From Stagnihabitans lacustris (GTDB taxonomy: Bacteria > Pseudomonadota > Alphaproteobacteria > Rhodobacterales > Rhodobacteraceae), in the NCBI RefSeq assembly GCF_025950525.1, contig NZ_JAPDGS010000001.1:124001-188000 (forward strand): a DNA stretch of 64,000 nucleotides. The letters are read 5' to 3'. Both the position numbers and the translations under genes were made by a program. Below are positions 53,617 to 62,753 of the stretch, in pieces. Below the pieces are notes generated by a model. It ran no database searches. It had not been told where the DNA came from and worked only from the letters and a program-made list of their open reading frames with translations. Each line of letters opens with the position of its first letter. Position 1 is the stretch's first letter.

Positions 53617-54693
53617 TTACTGCAGTTGCTCTTCGGTGTAGTAGCCGGCGCCAACAAGGATTTCCTTGTAGTTGGTGCCATCCACGGCCACCGGCTTCAG
53701 CAGGTAGGACGGAACCACCTTGTTGCCGTTGTCATAGGTCTTGGTGTCGTTGATCTCGGGCGTGCCGCCGGTCAGGACGGCATCCACCAGGGCGACAGTG
53801 ACCTTGGCCAGCTCGCGGGTGTCCTTGAACACGGTCGAGAACTGCTCGCCCGCGATGATCGACTTGACCGACGGGATTTCCGCGTCCTGGCCGGTGACGA
53901 TCGGCATGACCATATCGCCCGAGCCATAGCCCACGCCCTTGACCGACGACAGGATGCCGATGGACAGGCCATCATAGGGCGACAGAGCGCCGTTCAGGGC
54001 CTTGTCGGCGTAGTTGGACGCCAGCAGGTTGTCCATGCGGGCTTGCGCCACCGAACCATCCCAACGCAGCGTGCCGCAGACTTCCATGGTCATCTGGCCC
54101 GACGGAACGGCGATGTCGCCGGCGTCGATCATCGGCTTCAGGACCGACATGGCGCCATCAAAGAAGAAGAACGCGTTGTTGTCATCCGGCGAGCCGCCAA
54201 ACAGTTCCACATTCAGCGGCTTCACATCGGGGAAGCGGGCCTTCATGCCTTCGACCAAAGAGGTCGCCTGCAGCACGCCAACCTGGAAGTTGTCGAAGGT
54301 GGTGTAATAGTCGACGTCGGGTGACTGACGGATCAGGCGGTCATAGGCGATGACCTTGATGCCAGCGGCAGCGGCGTTTGCCAGGGCGTTCGACAGGGTG
54401 GTGCCGTCGATGGCGGCAATGATCAGGGCCTTGACGCCCGAGGTGATCATGTTCTCGATCTGGGACAGCTGGGTCGGGATATCGTCTTCGGCATATTGCA
54501 GGTCGGTGGCATAGCCTGCCGCCTGGAACTGCGCGACCATCGATTCCCCGTCCGAGATCCAGCGGGTCGACGACTTCGTCGGCATGGCAATGCCCACGGT
54601 GCCCTTGTCTTGCGCGAAGGCCGCGAAGGGGATCATCGTGGAAGCGGTCGAAGCGCCAGCCAGCGCCAAAAGGGCGCGACGAGAAAGTTGCAT
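53617..54693 (-). CDS. chvE: Sugar ABC transporter substrate-binding protein (ChvE-like)
   Basis: A 358-residue periplasmic protein. The signal ([20 protein letters not shown] to AAFAQ) starts with a twin-arginine-like [26 protein letters not shown] is the typical ChvE/XylF opening. [20 protein letters not shown] and [20 protein letters not shown] follow, with [20 protein letters not shown] later. In Agrobacterium the homologue binds galactose, glucose, arabinose and xylose and also signals to VirA. GGAGGACAACAC lies before the ATG. The LysR gene beyond a 137-base divergent region is GbpR-like. Confidence 0.92.
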   Translation of the reverse strand: MQLSRRALLALAGASTASTMIPFAAFAQDKGTVGIAMPTKSSTRWISDGESMVAQFQAAGYATDLQYAEDDIPTQLSQIENMITSGVKALIIAAIDGTTLSNALANAAAAGIKVIAYDRLIRQSPDVDYYTTFDNFQVGVLQATSLVEGMKARFPDVKPLNVELFGGSPDDNNAFFFFDGAMSVLKPMIDAGDIAVPSGQMTMEVCGTLRWDGSVAQARMDNLLASNYADKALNGALSPYDGLSIGILSSVKGVGYGSGDMVMPIVTGQDAEIPSVKSIIAGEQFSTVFKDTRELAKVTVALVDAVLTGGTPEINDTKTYDNGNKVVPSYLLKPVAVDGTNYKEILVGAGYYTEEQLQ

Positions 54694-54797
54694 GTGTTGT
54701 CCTCCCATGCCGCAGGATGCGGCGACAAACAGCGGTGCGGATTTTGCCTCCTCCACCGCGGGGGGCAGGTTGCAGATTTCTGTTATATCGGTCAAAT

Positions 54798-54819
54798 CAT
54801 GTTTTGGGATGAAAACATG
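54798..54819. promoter_or_regulatory. Perfect inverted repeat in the chvE-gbpR divergent region
   Basis: CATGTTTT (54798-54805) and AAAACATG (54812-54819) are exact reverse complements around a six-base spacer. The site ends 11 bases before the LysR start. It has the T-rich/A-rich dyad shape of a LysR binding site. Position suggests regulation of chvE and autoregulation of the LysR gene, and the identity of the binding protein is inferred. Confidence 0.6.
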
Positions 54820-54830
54820 ACAGGCTTGTG

Positions 54831-55766
54831 ATGATTGGAAGCGGCCGCCCTGACGCCCTGTTGCGAAAGGGACTGAAACTCAGCCATTTGCGACTTCTGG
54901 CCGCCCTGGCCGAGACGGGGCAACTGACCCAGGCGGCGGGGATGATCGGCATCTCGCAGCCCGCGGCCTCACGGCTGGTTGCCGAAATCGAGGGCATCAT
55001 CGCGGCCCCGGTGCATGAGCGGACGGGGCGGGGATTGGGGCTGACGGCCGAGGGGCGGGCGCTGGCGGCACGGGCGCAAAGGGTGCGGCTGGAGCTGGAT
55101 GACGCCGCCCGCGACCTGACCGAAATCGCCATGGGCGGCGTGGGCCAGGTGCGCATCGGCGCGGTGACGGGGCCGGCGATGGACCGCGTTTTGCCCGCGC
55201 TGCAGTCCGAACGGCTGAACCATCCGAATGTCTCGGTCGAGGTCGTGGTGCAGCCCTCTGACCTCTTGTGCGAACAGCTGCTGGCCGGGCGTCTGGACTT
55301 TGCCGTGGGGCGCCTGCCCGAGGGTCTGCGCGCCGAGCCGCTGACCTTTCGCCCCATCGCGCCCGAGCCCATCGCCCTGATCGCGCGGCGCGGCCATCCG
55401 CTTTTTGCGCGTCCCCGCCTGCGTGCGATCGAGGCGCTGGCCTATGATTGGGTGATGCCCGGCGCCGACAGCCTTCTGACCCGAACGGTGCTGACCCGCC
55501 TGCAGACCCTGGGTCTGCCGCGCCCGATGCAGCGGTTGGCGACCTCGTCCTTCCTATTGACGCTTGCCATGATCCAACAATCTGATGCGATTGCGGCCAT
55601 GGCCCAGGCCTCTGCCTTGCAGATTTCGAACGGTGAGGCCGCCGTGGTCGCTATCCTGCCCTTGGACCTAGGGATCGAGGTCGAACCCTTTGGCCTGATC
55701 ACCCGCGAGCGGGTTTCCCTCACCCCCGCCTCCCAACGCCTGGCCGACATGATCCTGAAAGGGTGA
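54831..55766 (+). CDS. gbpR: LysR family regulator, GbpR-like
   Basis: A 311-residue regulator. The DNA-binding part reads [20 protein letters not shown], then [20 protein letters not shown] (about residues 15-55). The effector domain follows ([20 protein letters not shown] onward). In Agrobacterium, GbpR is a LysR protein divergent from chvE that controls it in response to sugars, and the layout here is the same. GTG at 54828 is also possible; ATG at 54831 is used. Confidence 0.88.
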   Translation: MIGSGRPDALLRKGLKLSHLRLLAALAETGQLTQAAGMIGISQPAASRLVAEIEGIIAAPVHERTGRGLGLTAEGRALAARAQRVRLELDDAARDLTEIAMGGVGQVRIGAVTGPAMDRVLPALQSERLNHPNVSVEVVVQPSDLLCEQLLAGRLDFAVGRLPEGLRAEPLTFRPIAPEPIALIARRGHPLFARPRLRAIEALAYDWVMPGADSLLTRTVLTRLQTLGLPRPMQRLATSSFLLTLAMIQQSDAIAAMAQASALQISNGEAAVVAILPLDLGIEVEPFGLITRERVSLTPASQRLADMILKG

Positions 55767-55857
55767 GGTCCGGAGAGGGGGTGCGGGGGGCGGCAGCCCC
55801 CCGCTTCGGCCGGAAAGGCCCCCGCAGGCCGCGATCCGCAATCCTGCCCTGCGGCAC

Positions 55858-56931
55858 CTACCGGAACCGATCCACCCGCAGCGCCGCCACCATATCCGCC
55901 GAAAGCGACGGCGCCCGCCCCAGGGCCAGATCCGCCACCAGCTCTGAGGCCGCCGGAGAGGTCTGGAACCCATAGCCGCCCTGACCCGCGCTCCAGATGA
56001 AATCGGGCTCCAACGGGTCCGGCCCCAGGCACAGCACCCGGTCCGGCGCAAAGGTCCGCAATCCCGCCCAGGACGAGATCAACCGCGTCACGGGCTCGGA
56101 CACCATGGCCTCATAGCGCGCCAGACCCTCGGCCAAGACCATGTCATCGGCCCAGGCGTCATGCGGCTCCATCAACTCCTCCTCGGCCGGAGAGACGATC
56201 AGCGCCCCGGCATCGGGCTTGGCATACCAGCTTTCGCCACAGCCAAAGAGCATCGGCCAGCCGCTGACATCCAAGCCCCCCGGCGCCGGAATCCGCGCCA
56301 TCGACCGGCGATAGGGCGTAAAGCCGATGGCCTGCAACCCCGCCATCACGGCCACCTGGTCGACCCAGGCCCCGGCCGCATTGACGATGCGGCGCGCCGT
56401 GATGACCTCGCCCCCCGCCGTGACCTCCCAACCGCCCGAGACCCGGGCAATGGCGCTGACCGGCGCCTTCAAGCGCAGCTCCGCCCCATGCCCCCGCGCG
56501 ATCCGCAAAAACCCCTGCAACAACAGATCGGTGTCGATGTCCCAGGCGTGATCGGCAAAGGCCGCCAAAGCCACCTCTGGCCCCAGGATCGGCACCATCG
56601 CCCGCGCCGCCTGAACCGAAATCCGCTCCATGCCAAAGCCCGCGATTTCGGCCGCGAACTCCGCCTCTTGATCCGCCCGCGCCACAACCATCAACCCGCG
56701 CGGCGATAGAACCCCCTCGGCGCCGCGAAAATAGGCCTCCGATGCCAGCGACAAGGCCACGACCGGCGCCAGCCCATAGCGCGGCTCATACAAAGCCGCC
56801 GACCGCCCCGAGGCGTGATGCGCCAAGGCCGCCTCGGCCTCCACGACGATCACCCGCCCCTCGGATGCCAGCCGCGCCGCCGCCGACACCCCGGCAATTC
56901 CCCCGCCAATCACCAGGAAATCGCAGTCCAT
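55858..56931 (-). CDS. FAD-dependent oxidoreductase (DAO/glycine oxidase-like)
   Basis: A 357-residue flavoprotein of the D-amino-acid-oxidase/DadA-like fold. CDFLVIGGGIAGVSAAARLA binds FAD, and ASGRSAALYEPRYG is the second conserved loop. WSAGQGGYGFQTSPAASELV (about residues 318-337) closes the FAD site. It probably oxidises an amine or hydroxy acid. The frame runs on to 57090 through the dispersed repeats, but those residues are repeat-derived. ATG 56931 or 56937, with GAGGG upstream, is chosen. No partner subunit is adjacent. Confidence 0.82.
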   Translation of the reverse strand: MDCDFLVIGGGIAGVSAAARLASEGRVIVVEAEAALAHHASGRSAALYEPRYGLAPVVALSLASEAYFRGAEGVLSPRGLMVVARADQEAEFAAEIAGFGMERISVQAARAMVPILGPEVALAAFADHAWDIDTDLLLQGFLRIARGHGAELRLKAPVSAIARVSGGWEVTAGGEVITARRIVNAAGAWVDQVAVMAGLQAIGFTPYRRSMARIPAPGGLDVSGWPMLFGCGESWYAKPDAGALIVSPAEEELMEPHDAWADDMVLAEGLARYEAMVSEPVTRLISSWAGLRTFAPDRVLCLGPDPLEPDFIWSAGQGGYGFQTSPAASELVADLALGRAPSLSADMVAALRVDRFR

Positions 56932-56949
56932 CCCCATCCCTCTTCGTCT

Positions 56950-57075
56950 TTCATATTGACCCAAATATTCCACGGGGGTCCGGGGGTGTGAAACCCCCGG
57001 CTTCTGCAACGGGTCCGGGGGTGTGAAACCCCAAGGCCTTCTGCAACGGGTCCGGGGGTGTGAAACCTCCGGGCT
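56950..57075 (-). repeat. Dispersed intergenic repeat copy 3, with three tandem units
   Basis: On the minus strand this holds a CCGGGGGT/ACCCCCGG palindrome, then GACCCCCGTGGAATATTTGG and GTCAATATGAAAGAC, the same family as copies at 4524 and 46932. The palindrome half is tandemly repeated: GGGTCCGGGGGTGTGAAACC occurs at 56976, 57011 and 57048, in units of about 35-37 bases, each except the last ending in CTTCTGCAAC. The amplified part is the hairpin end. Confidence 0.8.
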
Positions 57076-57136
57076 ATCCGCCCGTGCCAAACTGACCAGA
57101 TTTGATCAAACCTTCAACCCCGACCAAGTCCCGCCC

Positions 57137-57170
57137 AAAGCAAAGGGCCCGAGGCTTCCGCCCCGGGCCC
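57137..57170 (-). terminator. Intrinsic terminator of the purine/nucleoside transporter operon
   Basis: On the minus strand, GGGCCCGGGGC pairs with GCCTCGGGCCC (one G-U pair) around a GGAA tetraloop, followed by TTTGCTTT. It begins 18 bases after the binding-protein stop, the end of the four-gene operon. Confidence 0.8.
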
Positions 57171-57188
57171 CCGCCTGTTCCACAAACC

Positions 57189-58265
57189 TTACGAGGCGCT
57201 TTCGACGCCCTTCACGAACCAGTCGATGACGGCCAGATCGGCCAGGGCCATGACCTCGCCGGCCTTCACCCGCTCGACCCCGTCCTGATCGAAGATCGGC
57301 CCGGTGAAGATGTCGTAAGTCCCGTCCTTGTAGCCCGCCTGCACGCCATCGGCCAAGGCCGCGACATCGGCCGGGATCGCGGCGTTATAGGGAGAGATCA
57401 CCACGGTCCCCTCCTTCATGCCATCCCAGGTGTCGGCCGAAGCCCAGGTGCCGTCGACGATGGCTTGGGCGCGCGCGACGTAATAGGGGCCCCAGATGTC
57501 TTCGATGGCGGTCAGATGGGCGGTCGGCGCAAAGGTCGACATGTCGGCGCCCTGGCCAAAGCCGAAAAGCCCCTTCTGCTCCAGGATCTGCAGCGCGGCC
57601 GGGCTGTCGGTATGGGTCGTCACCACGTCGCAGCCCAGGTTGACCAGGGTTTCGGTCGCAGCCGCCTCTTTCGGCGGGTCGAACCAGCTGTCGATCATCA
57701 CCAGTTTGACCGTCGCCGCCGGGTTCTGCTTTTGCGCGGCCAGGGCGAAGGCGTTCACGCCCAAGACCACTTCCGGCACTTTGAAGGACCCCAGATAGCC
57801 CAGCGTGCCCGACTTCGACATCTTGCCCGCAATGGTGCCCAGAACCGCACGGCCCTCGTGGAACTTGGAGTTATAGGTGGAGACGTTGTCGGCGCGCTTG
57901 AAGCCCGTGCAGTGTTCGAACTTCACATCGGGGAACTCGGCGGCGACTTTGATCGTCTGGTCCATGTAGCCATAAGAGGTCGTGAAGACCAACTTGCAGC
58001 CGGCATTGCACAGGTCGCGGATCGCGGCCTCGGCGCTGGCGTCTTCGGCCACGTTTTCGGTGTAGATCGTTTCGACCTTGTCGCCCAGGGCCGCTTCGAC
58101 GGCCTCGCGGCCCTTGTTATGGGCCCAGGTCCAGCCATAGTCGCCGACCGGTCCCAGGAAGATGAAGCCGATCTTGATCTTGTCTTGGGCGAAGGCGGGC
58201 AGGGCCATGCTGGCCAGGGGGGCGGCCGCGGCCCCTTTCAGCAGGTTACGGCGGGAAATCGTCAT
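57189..58265 (-). CDS. BMP family ABC transporter substrate-binding protein
   Basis: A 358-residue periplasmic protein of the basic membrane protein family. The signal MTISRRNLLKGAAAAPLASM has a twin-arginine motif (SRRNLLK) and ends near AFAQ. Domain features: IGFIFLGPVGDYGWTWAHNK and VFTTSYGYMDQTIKVAAEFP. BMP proteins bind purine nucleosides or nucleobases. It is the last gene of the operon, next to a nucleoside-deaminase gene on the opposite side, so purine uptake is likely. The start at 58304 is less likely than 58265. Confidence 0.9.
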   Translation of the reverse strand: MTISRRNLLKGAAAAPLASMALPAFAQDKIKIGFIFLGPVGDYGWTWAHNKGREAVEAALGDKVETIYTENVAEDASAEAAIRDLCNAGCKLVFTTSYGYMDQTIKVAAEFPDVKFEHCTGFKRADNVSTYNSKFHEGRAVLGTIAGKMSKSGTLGYLGSFKVPEVVLGVNAFALAAQKQNPAATVKLVMIDSWFDPPKEAAATETLVNLGCDVVTTHTDSPAALQILEQKGLFGFGQGADMSTFAPTAHLTAIEDIWGPYYVARAQAIVDGTWASADTWDGMKEGTVVISPYNAAIPADVAALADGVQAGYKDGTYDIFTGPIFDQDGVERVKAGEVMALADLAVIDWFVKGVESAS

Positions 58266-58275
58266 GGCAGCGCTC

Positions 58276-59193
58276 CTAGGTTGAGGGTGTGAAGGGTTTC
58301 CCAAGGCAGGCCGGGGCCGAGGCCCCCGCCGTGCCGCGGGACGAGATGATGGCCAGCGCCACCACCGTCATGGCGTAGGGCATGGCAGCCCAGAATTGCG
58401 ACGGCAAGAACGAGAAGCCCGCCGCCTTGGCGTAAAGCTCCAAAGCCATCAGGATGCCAAAGAAATAGGCACCCGCCAGCAGCCGCCCGGTCCGCCAACC
58501 GGCGAATACCACCAGAGCGAGCGCGATCCAGCCGCGGCCGGCGGTCATCTTCTCGGCCCACATCGGGGTGATGACCAGGCTGAAATAGGCGCCCCCGATC
58601 CCCGCCATGGCGCCGCCAAAGGCGATGGCCATATACCGCACGCGGATGACCGAATAGCCGATGGAATGGGCCGACAGGTCGTTTTCGCCCACCGCCCGCA
58701 GGATCAGCCCGGCGCGGGTCCGCTTCAGGAACCAGCCGACGACAAAGACCATGATGATGGCGAAATAGACGATGGGGGAATAGCCGAAGAACAGCTTCCA
58801 GAACGGGTCACGGGCCAGGGCATCGGGGAAGATCGACCCGAAGGGCGCCACGATGCGCCCGGTGAAATTCACCCCGATCAGCGACGACACCCCGGTGCCA
58901 AAGATCGTCAGCGCCAGCCCGGTCGCCACCTGGTTCGAGTTCAGCTGCAAGACCAGCACGGCAAAGATCAGCGAGGCCAGCGCCCCGCCCACCGCCGCCC
59001 CCAGCACTCCCGCCCAGGGGTTGAAGGTGAAGACCGTGACGCCGAACCCGCTGATGGCGCCGACCAGCATCAGCCCCTCGACCCCGAGGTTCAGGACGCC
59101 GGATTTCTCGACGACCAATTCGCCAAGGCCCGCCAGCAGGATGGGCGTCGTCAGCCCCACGATGGTGATGATGGCCGCAATCGTGAAATCCAT
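58276..59193 (-). CDS. Nucleoside-type ABC transporter permease
   Basis: A 305-residue permease (NupQ/YufQ-like) with about eight membrane segments. VLNLGVEGLMLVGAISGFGV and NQVATGLALTIFGTGVSSL are characteristic. RAVGENDLSAHSIGYSVIRV is the cytoplasmic coupling region. It lies 10 bases before the binding-protein gene and 3 bases after the other permease gene, in the same operon. Confidence 0.9.
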   Translation of the reverse strand: MDFTIAAIITIVGLTTPILLAGLGELVVEKSGVLNLGVEGLMLVGAISGFGVTVFTFNPWAGVLGAAVGGALASLIFAVLVLQLNSNQVATGLALTIFGTGVSSLIGVNFTGRIVAPFGSIFPDALARDPFWKLFFGYSPIVYFAIIMVFVVGWFLKRTRAGLILRAVGENDLSAHSIGYSVIRVRYMAIAFGGAMAGIGGAYFSLVITPMWAEKMTAGRGWIALALVVFAGWRTGRLLAGAYFFGILMALELYAKAAGFSFLPSQFWAAMPYAMTVVALAIISSRGTAGASAPACLGKPFTPST

Positions 59194-59196
59194 GTC

Positions 59197-60252
59197 TCAG
59201 GCCCTTTTCGCAATGCGGTAGCGGATCAGGATATCCGAGGCGAGGATCAGGAACAGCATCATCGCCTGAAAGATCCCTGCCGTGCTGTCGGGGATATGAA
59301 CCGTGGTCTTGGCCAATTGCCCGCCGACCGAGGTCACGGCCAGCACGATCCCGGCCAGCAGGCAGCCAAAGGGGTTCAACCGACCCAGGAAAGCCACGAT
59401 GATCGCGGTGAACCCGTATCCGCTGGCAAAGCCCAGATCGACCTTGTGCAGGGCGCCTGTCAGCTCCAGCGACCCCGCAAGCCCGGCCATGGCGCCGCCG
59501 ATCAGCATCGTGGCCCAGATCGTCTGCTTGGCGTCAAAGCCGCCGTGCCGCGCCGCATGGGGCGACGACCCCACGACCCGCACCTGATAGCCAAAGGTCG
59601 ACCGCGACATCAGCAGCCAAAAGGCAAAGGGCAGGATCAGCGCCACGACGATGCCAAGGTGGATGGTCGAGCCGTCGAGTGCGGGCAGCATCTGACCCTC
59701 GGGCAGGGGGGCGGTGGCGGGGAAGTTGCGCCCGTTCGGGTCCTTCCACGGCCCGCCGACCAGATAGCCCAGCACCTGCAACGACACATAGGTCAGCATC
59801 AGCGAGGACAGGACCTCGTTCACGCTGAACCGCGTGCGCAAAACCGCCGGGATCAGCGCCCAAAGCGCGCCGCCAAGGCAGCCTGCCGCGATCATGGCAA
59901 GGATGACGAAAAAGCCCCCGGCCTGACCGAAAGCGAGGCCCACGCCCGCCGCCGCCAGCGCGCCGATCACATATTGCCCCTCGGCTCCGATGTTCCAGAC
60001 CTGCGCCCGGTTGCCCACCGAAAGCCCCAGCGCGATGATGACCAAAGGTGCCGCCTTGACCGCGACATCCTGCCATTTGTGGCTGGCCAGCAGGGGCGTC
60101 AGAAAGATATCCCGCACCGCCGCCCAGCCATCGACGCCCAAGGCGTCAAAGGCCAATATCCCCACCAGCATGGTGACGATGACAGAGGCCACCGGCGTGA
60201 TCACCAGCATCGCCATCGAAGGCTCGCGGCGTTTTTCCAGTTTATACCGCAT
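59197..60252 (-). CDS. Nucleoside-type ABC transporter permease
   Basis: A 351-residue permease (NupP/YufP-like). After a basic N-terminus (MRYKLEKRREPSMAMLV) come about nine to ten membrane segments. LSVGNRAQVWNIGAEGQYVI and RFSVNEVLSSLMLTYVSLQV are typical of the family, and VVGSSPHAARHGGFDAKQT is the coupling loop. Its start overlaps the end of the ATPase gene by 11 bases. Confidence 0.9.
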   Translation of the reverse strand: MRYKLEKRREPSMAMLVITPVASVIVTMLVGILAFDALGVDGWAAVRDIFLTPLLASHKWQDVAVKAAPLVIIALGLSVGNRAQVWNIGAEGQYVIGALAAAGVGLAFGQAGGFFVILAMIAAGCLGGALWALIPAVLRTRFSVNEVLSSLMLTYVSLQVLGYLVGGPWKDPNGRNFPATAPLPEGQMLPALDGSTIHLGIVVALILPFAFWLLMSRSTFGYQVRVVGSSPHAARHGGFDAKQTIWATMLIGGAMAGLAGSLELTGALHKVDLGFASGYGFTAIIVAFLGRLNPFGCLLAGIVLAVTSVGGQLAKTTVHIPDSTAGIFQAMMLFLILASDILIRYRIAKRA

Positions 60253-61756
60253 GGGCTGTCTCTCCGTGGATGCCGCCCATCAGAAGGCCGATTTCGTCGA
60301 TCTTGGCATCCGCCACCGCCATGGGCGCCGAAAGCCTGCCGCCGTTGATCACGGCCAAAGTGTCACACAGCGCCAAAAGCTCGTCCAGGTCCTGGCTGAT
60401 CACCACGATGGCAGACCCCTCGGCGGCAAGGTCCACCAAGGCCTGATGGATCGCGGCCGCAGCCCCCGCATCCACCCCCCAGGTCGGCTGGCTGACCACC
60501 AGAACCTGCGGTTTTTGCAGGATTTCCCGCCCCATGATGTATTTCTGCAGATTGCCCCCTGACAGGCTTTCGGCCATCGCCCCCGGCCCGGTGGCCTTGA
60601 CGGAAAAGGCCTCGATGACCTCTCCGGCATAGGTCCGCGCCGCCTTCGCGTCCAGCAAACCGCGGTTCACCATGCCCAGCCGGTCGCGCGCCGTCAGGAT
60701 CGCATTGTCGGCCAAGGTAAAGACCGGAACCGCCGCATGGCCGTTCCTCTCCTCGGGCACCGAGGACACGCCTTGCCCCCGCCGGTCCCGCGCCGTCATG
60801 TGACCCACTTGCGTGCCGTTCACCGTGACGGCGGCGCGCGCCGTGGGCTCTTCGCCCGACAAGGCCAGCAAAAGCGCGTTCTGCCCATTGCCCGCCACGC
60901 CTGCGACGCCAAAGATCTCACCGGCGCGGACGGAGAAAGAGATGTCGCGCAAAGCCGTCCCAAAGGGGCCATCGGCCGGCAGGCTCAGGCCCTGCACCAC
61001 CAGTTTCGGCGCGCCAAGACTGCGGCCATCCCGCTTGATGTCCTTGAGGCTGCCACCGATCATCTTTTCGGCCATCGACCGGCTGGTTTCCACCTTGGGG
61101 TCACAGGTATCAACCAACTTGCCGCCGCGCAGGATGGTCGCCGTATCGCACAAGGCTTTGATCTCATGCAGCTTGTGGCTGATATACAGGATCGAACAGC
61201 CCTCGGCGGCCAGCTTGCGCAGCACGATGAACAGCTGTTCCACCTCTTGCGGGGTCAGAACGCTGGTCGGCTCGTCCATGATCAGCAGCTTGGGGTTCAA
61301 CAGCAGCGCCCGGACAATCTCGATCCGTTGGCGTTCGCCCACCGACAGGGTGGACACCACGCGGGACGGGTCCAGCATCAGGCCATATTGCGTCATGACG
61401 GCGCGGATCTTGGCCTCCAGCGCGCGGGCGGGGATGGCGGCGTCCATGCCAAGCGCGATGTTTTCCAAGACGGTCAGCGCATCGAACAACGAGAAATGCT
61501 GAAAGACCATGCCGATGCCCAGCTTGCGGGCGGCCTTGGGGTTGGCGACCTGCAAGGGCGCGCCATTCCACAGGATCTGGCCCTCGTCGGGCTGCATGAT
61601 GCCATAGATCATCTTGACGAGGGTCGATTTCCCCGCGCCATTCTCGCCCAAAAGCGCATGGATTTCGCCGGGCTGGACGGCAAAGCCCACGCGGTCATTG
61701 GCCAGCACGCCCGGAAAGCGCTTGGTGATGCCCTTCAACTCCAGCCGTGCCGTCAT
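60242..61756 (-). CDS. Nucleoside-type ABC transporter ATP-binding protein
   Basis: A 504-residue double ATPase (NupO-like). Domain 1: Walker [10 protein letters not shown], signature LSVGERQRIEIVRALL, Walker B LLIMDEPTSVLTP. Domain 2: degenerate GVAGNGQNALLLAL and LSGGNLQKYIMGREIL. Its usual start lies after a 336-base divergent region. It is first in the operon and drives import of the BMP ligand. Confidence 0.92.
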   Translation of the reverse strand: MTARLELKGITKRFPGVLANDRVGFAVQPGEIHALLGENGAGKSTLVKMIYGIMQPDEGQILWNGAPLQVANPKAARKLGIGMVFQHFSLFDALTVLENIALGMDAAIPARALEAKIRAVMTQYGLMLDPSRVVSTLSVGERQRIEIVRALLLNPKLLIMDEPTSVLTPQEVEQLFIVLRKLAAEGCSILYISHKLHEIKALCDTATILRGGKLVDTCDPKVETSRSMAEKMIGGSLKDIKRDGRSLGAPKLVVQGLSLPADGPFGTALRDISFSVRAGEIFGVAGVAGNGQNALLLALSGEEPTARAAVTVNGTQVGHMTARDRRGQGVSSVPEERNGHAAVPVFTLADNAILTARDRLGMVNRGLLDAKAARTYAGEVIEAFSVKATGPGAMAESLSGGNLQKYIMGREILQKPQVLVVSQPTWGVDAGAAAAIHQALVDLAAEGSAIVVISQDLDELLALCDTLAVINGGRLSAPMAVADAKIDEIGLLMGGIHGETAHAV

Positions 61757-62092
61757 GCCGCCCCCCGGTTTGCGCCTGCAGGAGAAGCCGGAACGGCGGC
61801 TCTTACTATGCGGGTCGCATTTGAAGCAGCTTCATGAAACTGCCACAAACCGCCCGCGGCCCGGGCTGGCGCCCCTGGTTTTTGCTGCAATCCCATTCCC
61901 CGCTTTGGTCTTTGTCTGGTGTCAGCCCTCTGATGTGACTGATCTTTACGCAAAGGCTAGCCCTTGGCGGTCAGGGGGGCAAGCAAAACTGCCCAAAGCG
62001 GCGGCAGCTGCGGGGTGGGTGCCCAGGCTTTGGGCGTTTCCTCTTGCCCGGGGCCGGGGCGCGCGGCAGTTTGGCGGGAAAGGAGCGCCGCC
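61757..62092. promoter_or_regulatory. Divergent regulatory region with palindromes
   Basis: No coding sequence is visible in these 336 bases between the ATPase gene and the deaminase gene. TGAAGCAGCTTCA (61822-61834) is a perfect 13-base palindrome, and TTCATGAA (61831-61838) overlaps it. They lie about 66 bases upstream of the ATPase start and could be an operator for purine control. No confident promoter boxes are seen. Confidence 0.4.
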
Positions 62093-62569
62093 ATGACCGA
62101 ACTTGATCACAGGGCGCTGTTGCGCCTGGCCATCGCCGAATCCGCCAAGGCGCGCGAGGCGGGCAATCACCCTTTCGCCTGCATCCTGGTGGGCCCCACG
62201 GGTGAGGTGCTGATGACCCAACACAACGCCTTCATGCCCGACCACGACATGACGGGTCATGCCGAACGGGTGCTGATGACCCGCGCATCGACCCAGTTGC
62301 CGCATGACCTGTTGAAGGACTGCACGATCTATACCTCGGCCGAGCCCTGCGCGATGTGCGCCGGGGCGATCTATTGGACCGGTCTGCGGCGGGTGGTTTA
62401 CGGCCTGACCGAAAAGGCGCTGAAAGAGATCACCGGCAACCACCCCGAGAACCCGACGCTGGACCTGCCCTGCGAGGCGGTCTTTGCGGCGGGTCAGCGA
62501 AGGGTCGAAGTGATCGGCCCGATGCTGGAGGACGAGGCGGCGGCGGTCCACAAGGGGTTCTGGGGGTAG
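62093..62569 (+). CDS. Nucleoside/guanine deaminase-like zinc enzyme
   Basis: A 158-residue cytidine/deoxycytidylate-type deaminase fold protein. The zinc site is His56 and catalytic Glu58 (TGHAERVL) with Cys86 and Cys89 (AEPCAMCAGAIYW). The order and length resemble guanine deaminase and other small nucleoside deaminases more than tRNA adenosine deaminase, though substrate specificity is not certain. AAAGGAG lies upstream of the ATG. Its setting beside a BMP-type importer suggests purine salvage or breakdown. Confidence 0.88.
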   Translation: MTELDHRALLRLAIAESAKAREAGNHPFACILVGPTGEVLMTQHNAFMPDHDMTGHAERVLMTRASTQLPHDLLKDCTIYTSAEPCAMCAGAIYWTGLRRVVYGLTEKALKEITGNHPENPTLDLPCEAVFAAGQRRVEVIGPMLEDEAAAVHKGFWG

Positions 62570-62753
62570 GCGCATAGGGGGCATTGCGCCCCTGTTGCCT
62601 GCGCGGCCTGTTGCCGGCCCTTCCCGTCACGTGCCGACTGTCCCCGACCAATCGGCGCCGGGTCTGGCCTGCGCCCCCCCGCCCCCGAGGTGGGGACCAT
62701 GAAACGCCGGGGTGGGGGATAGAGAGGGAGGCGGAAAGGTTGGGGGTCGCGGC

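Noticed and set aside
56976-57075. CRISPR-like array
   Set aside because: The three units are directly adjacent with no unique spacers, and no cas genes are present.
56932-57090. N-terminal extension of the FAD oxidoreductase through the repeats
   Set aside because: Residues encoded by the repeat (VSHPRTP-like units) would not be conserved, and a good start with a ribosome-binding site lies at 56931/56937.
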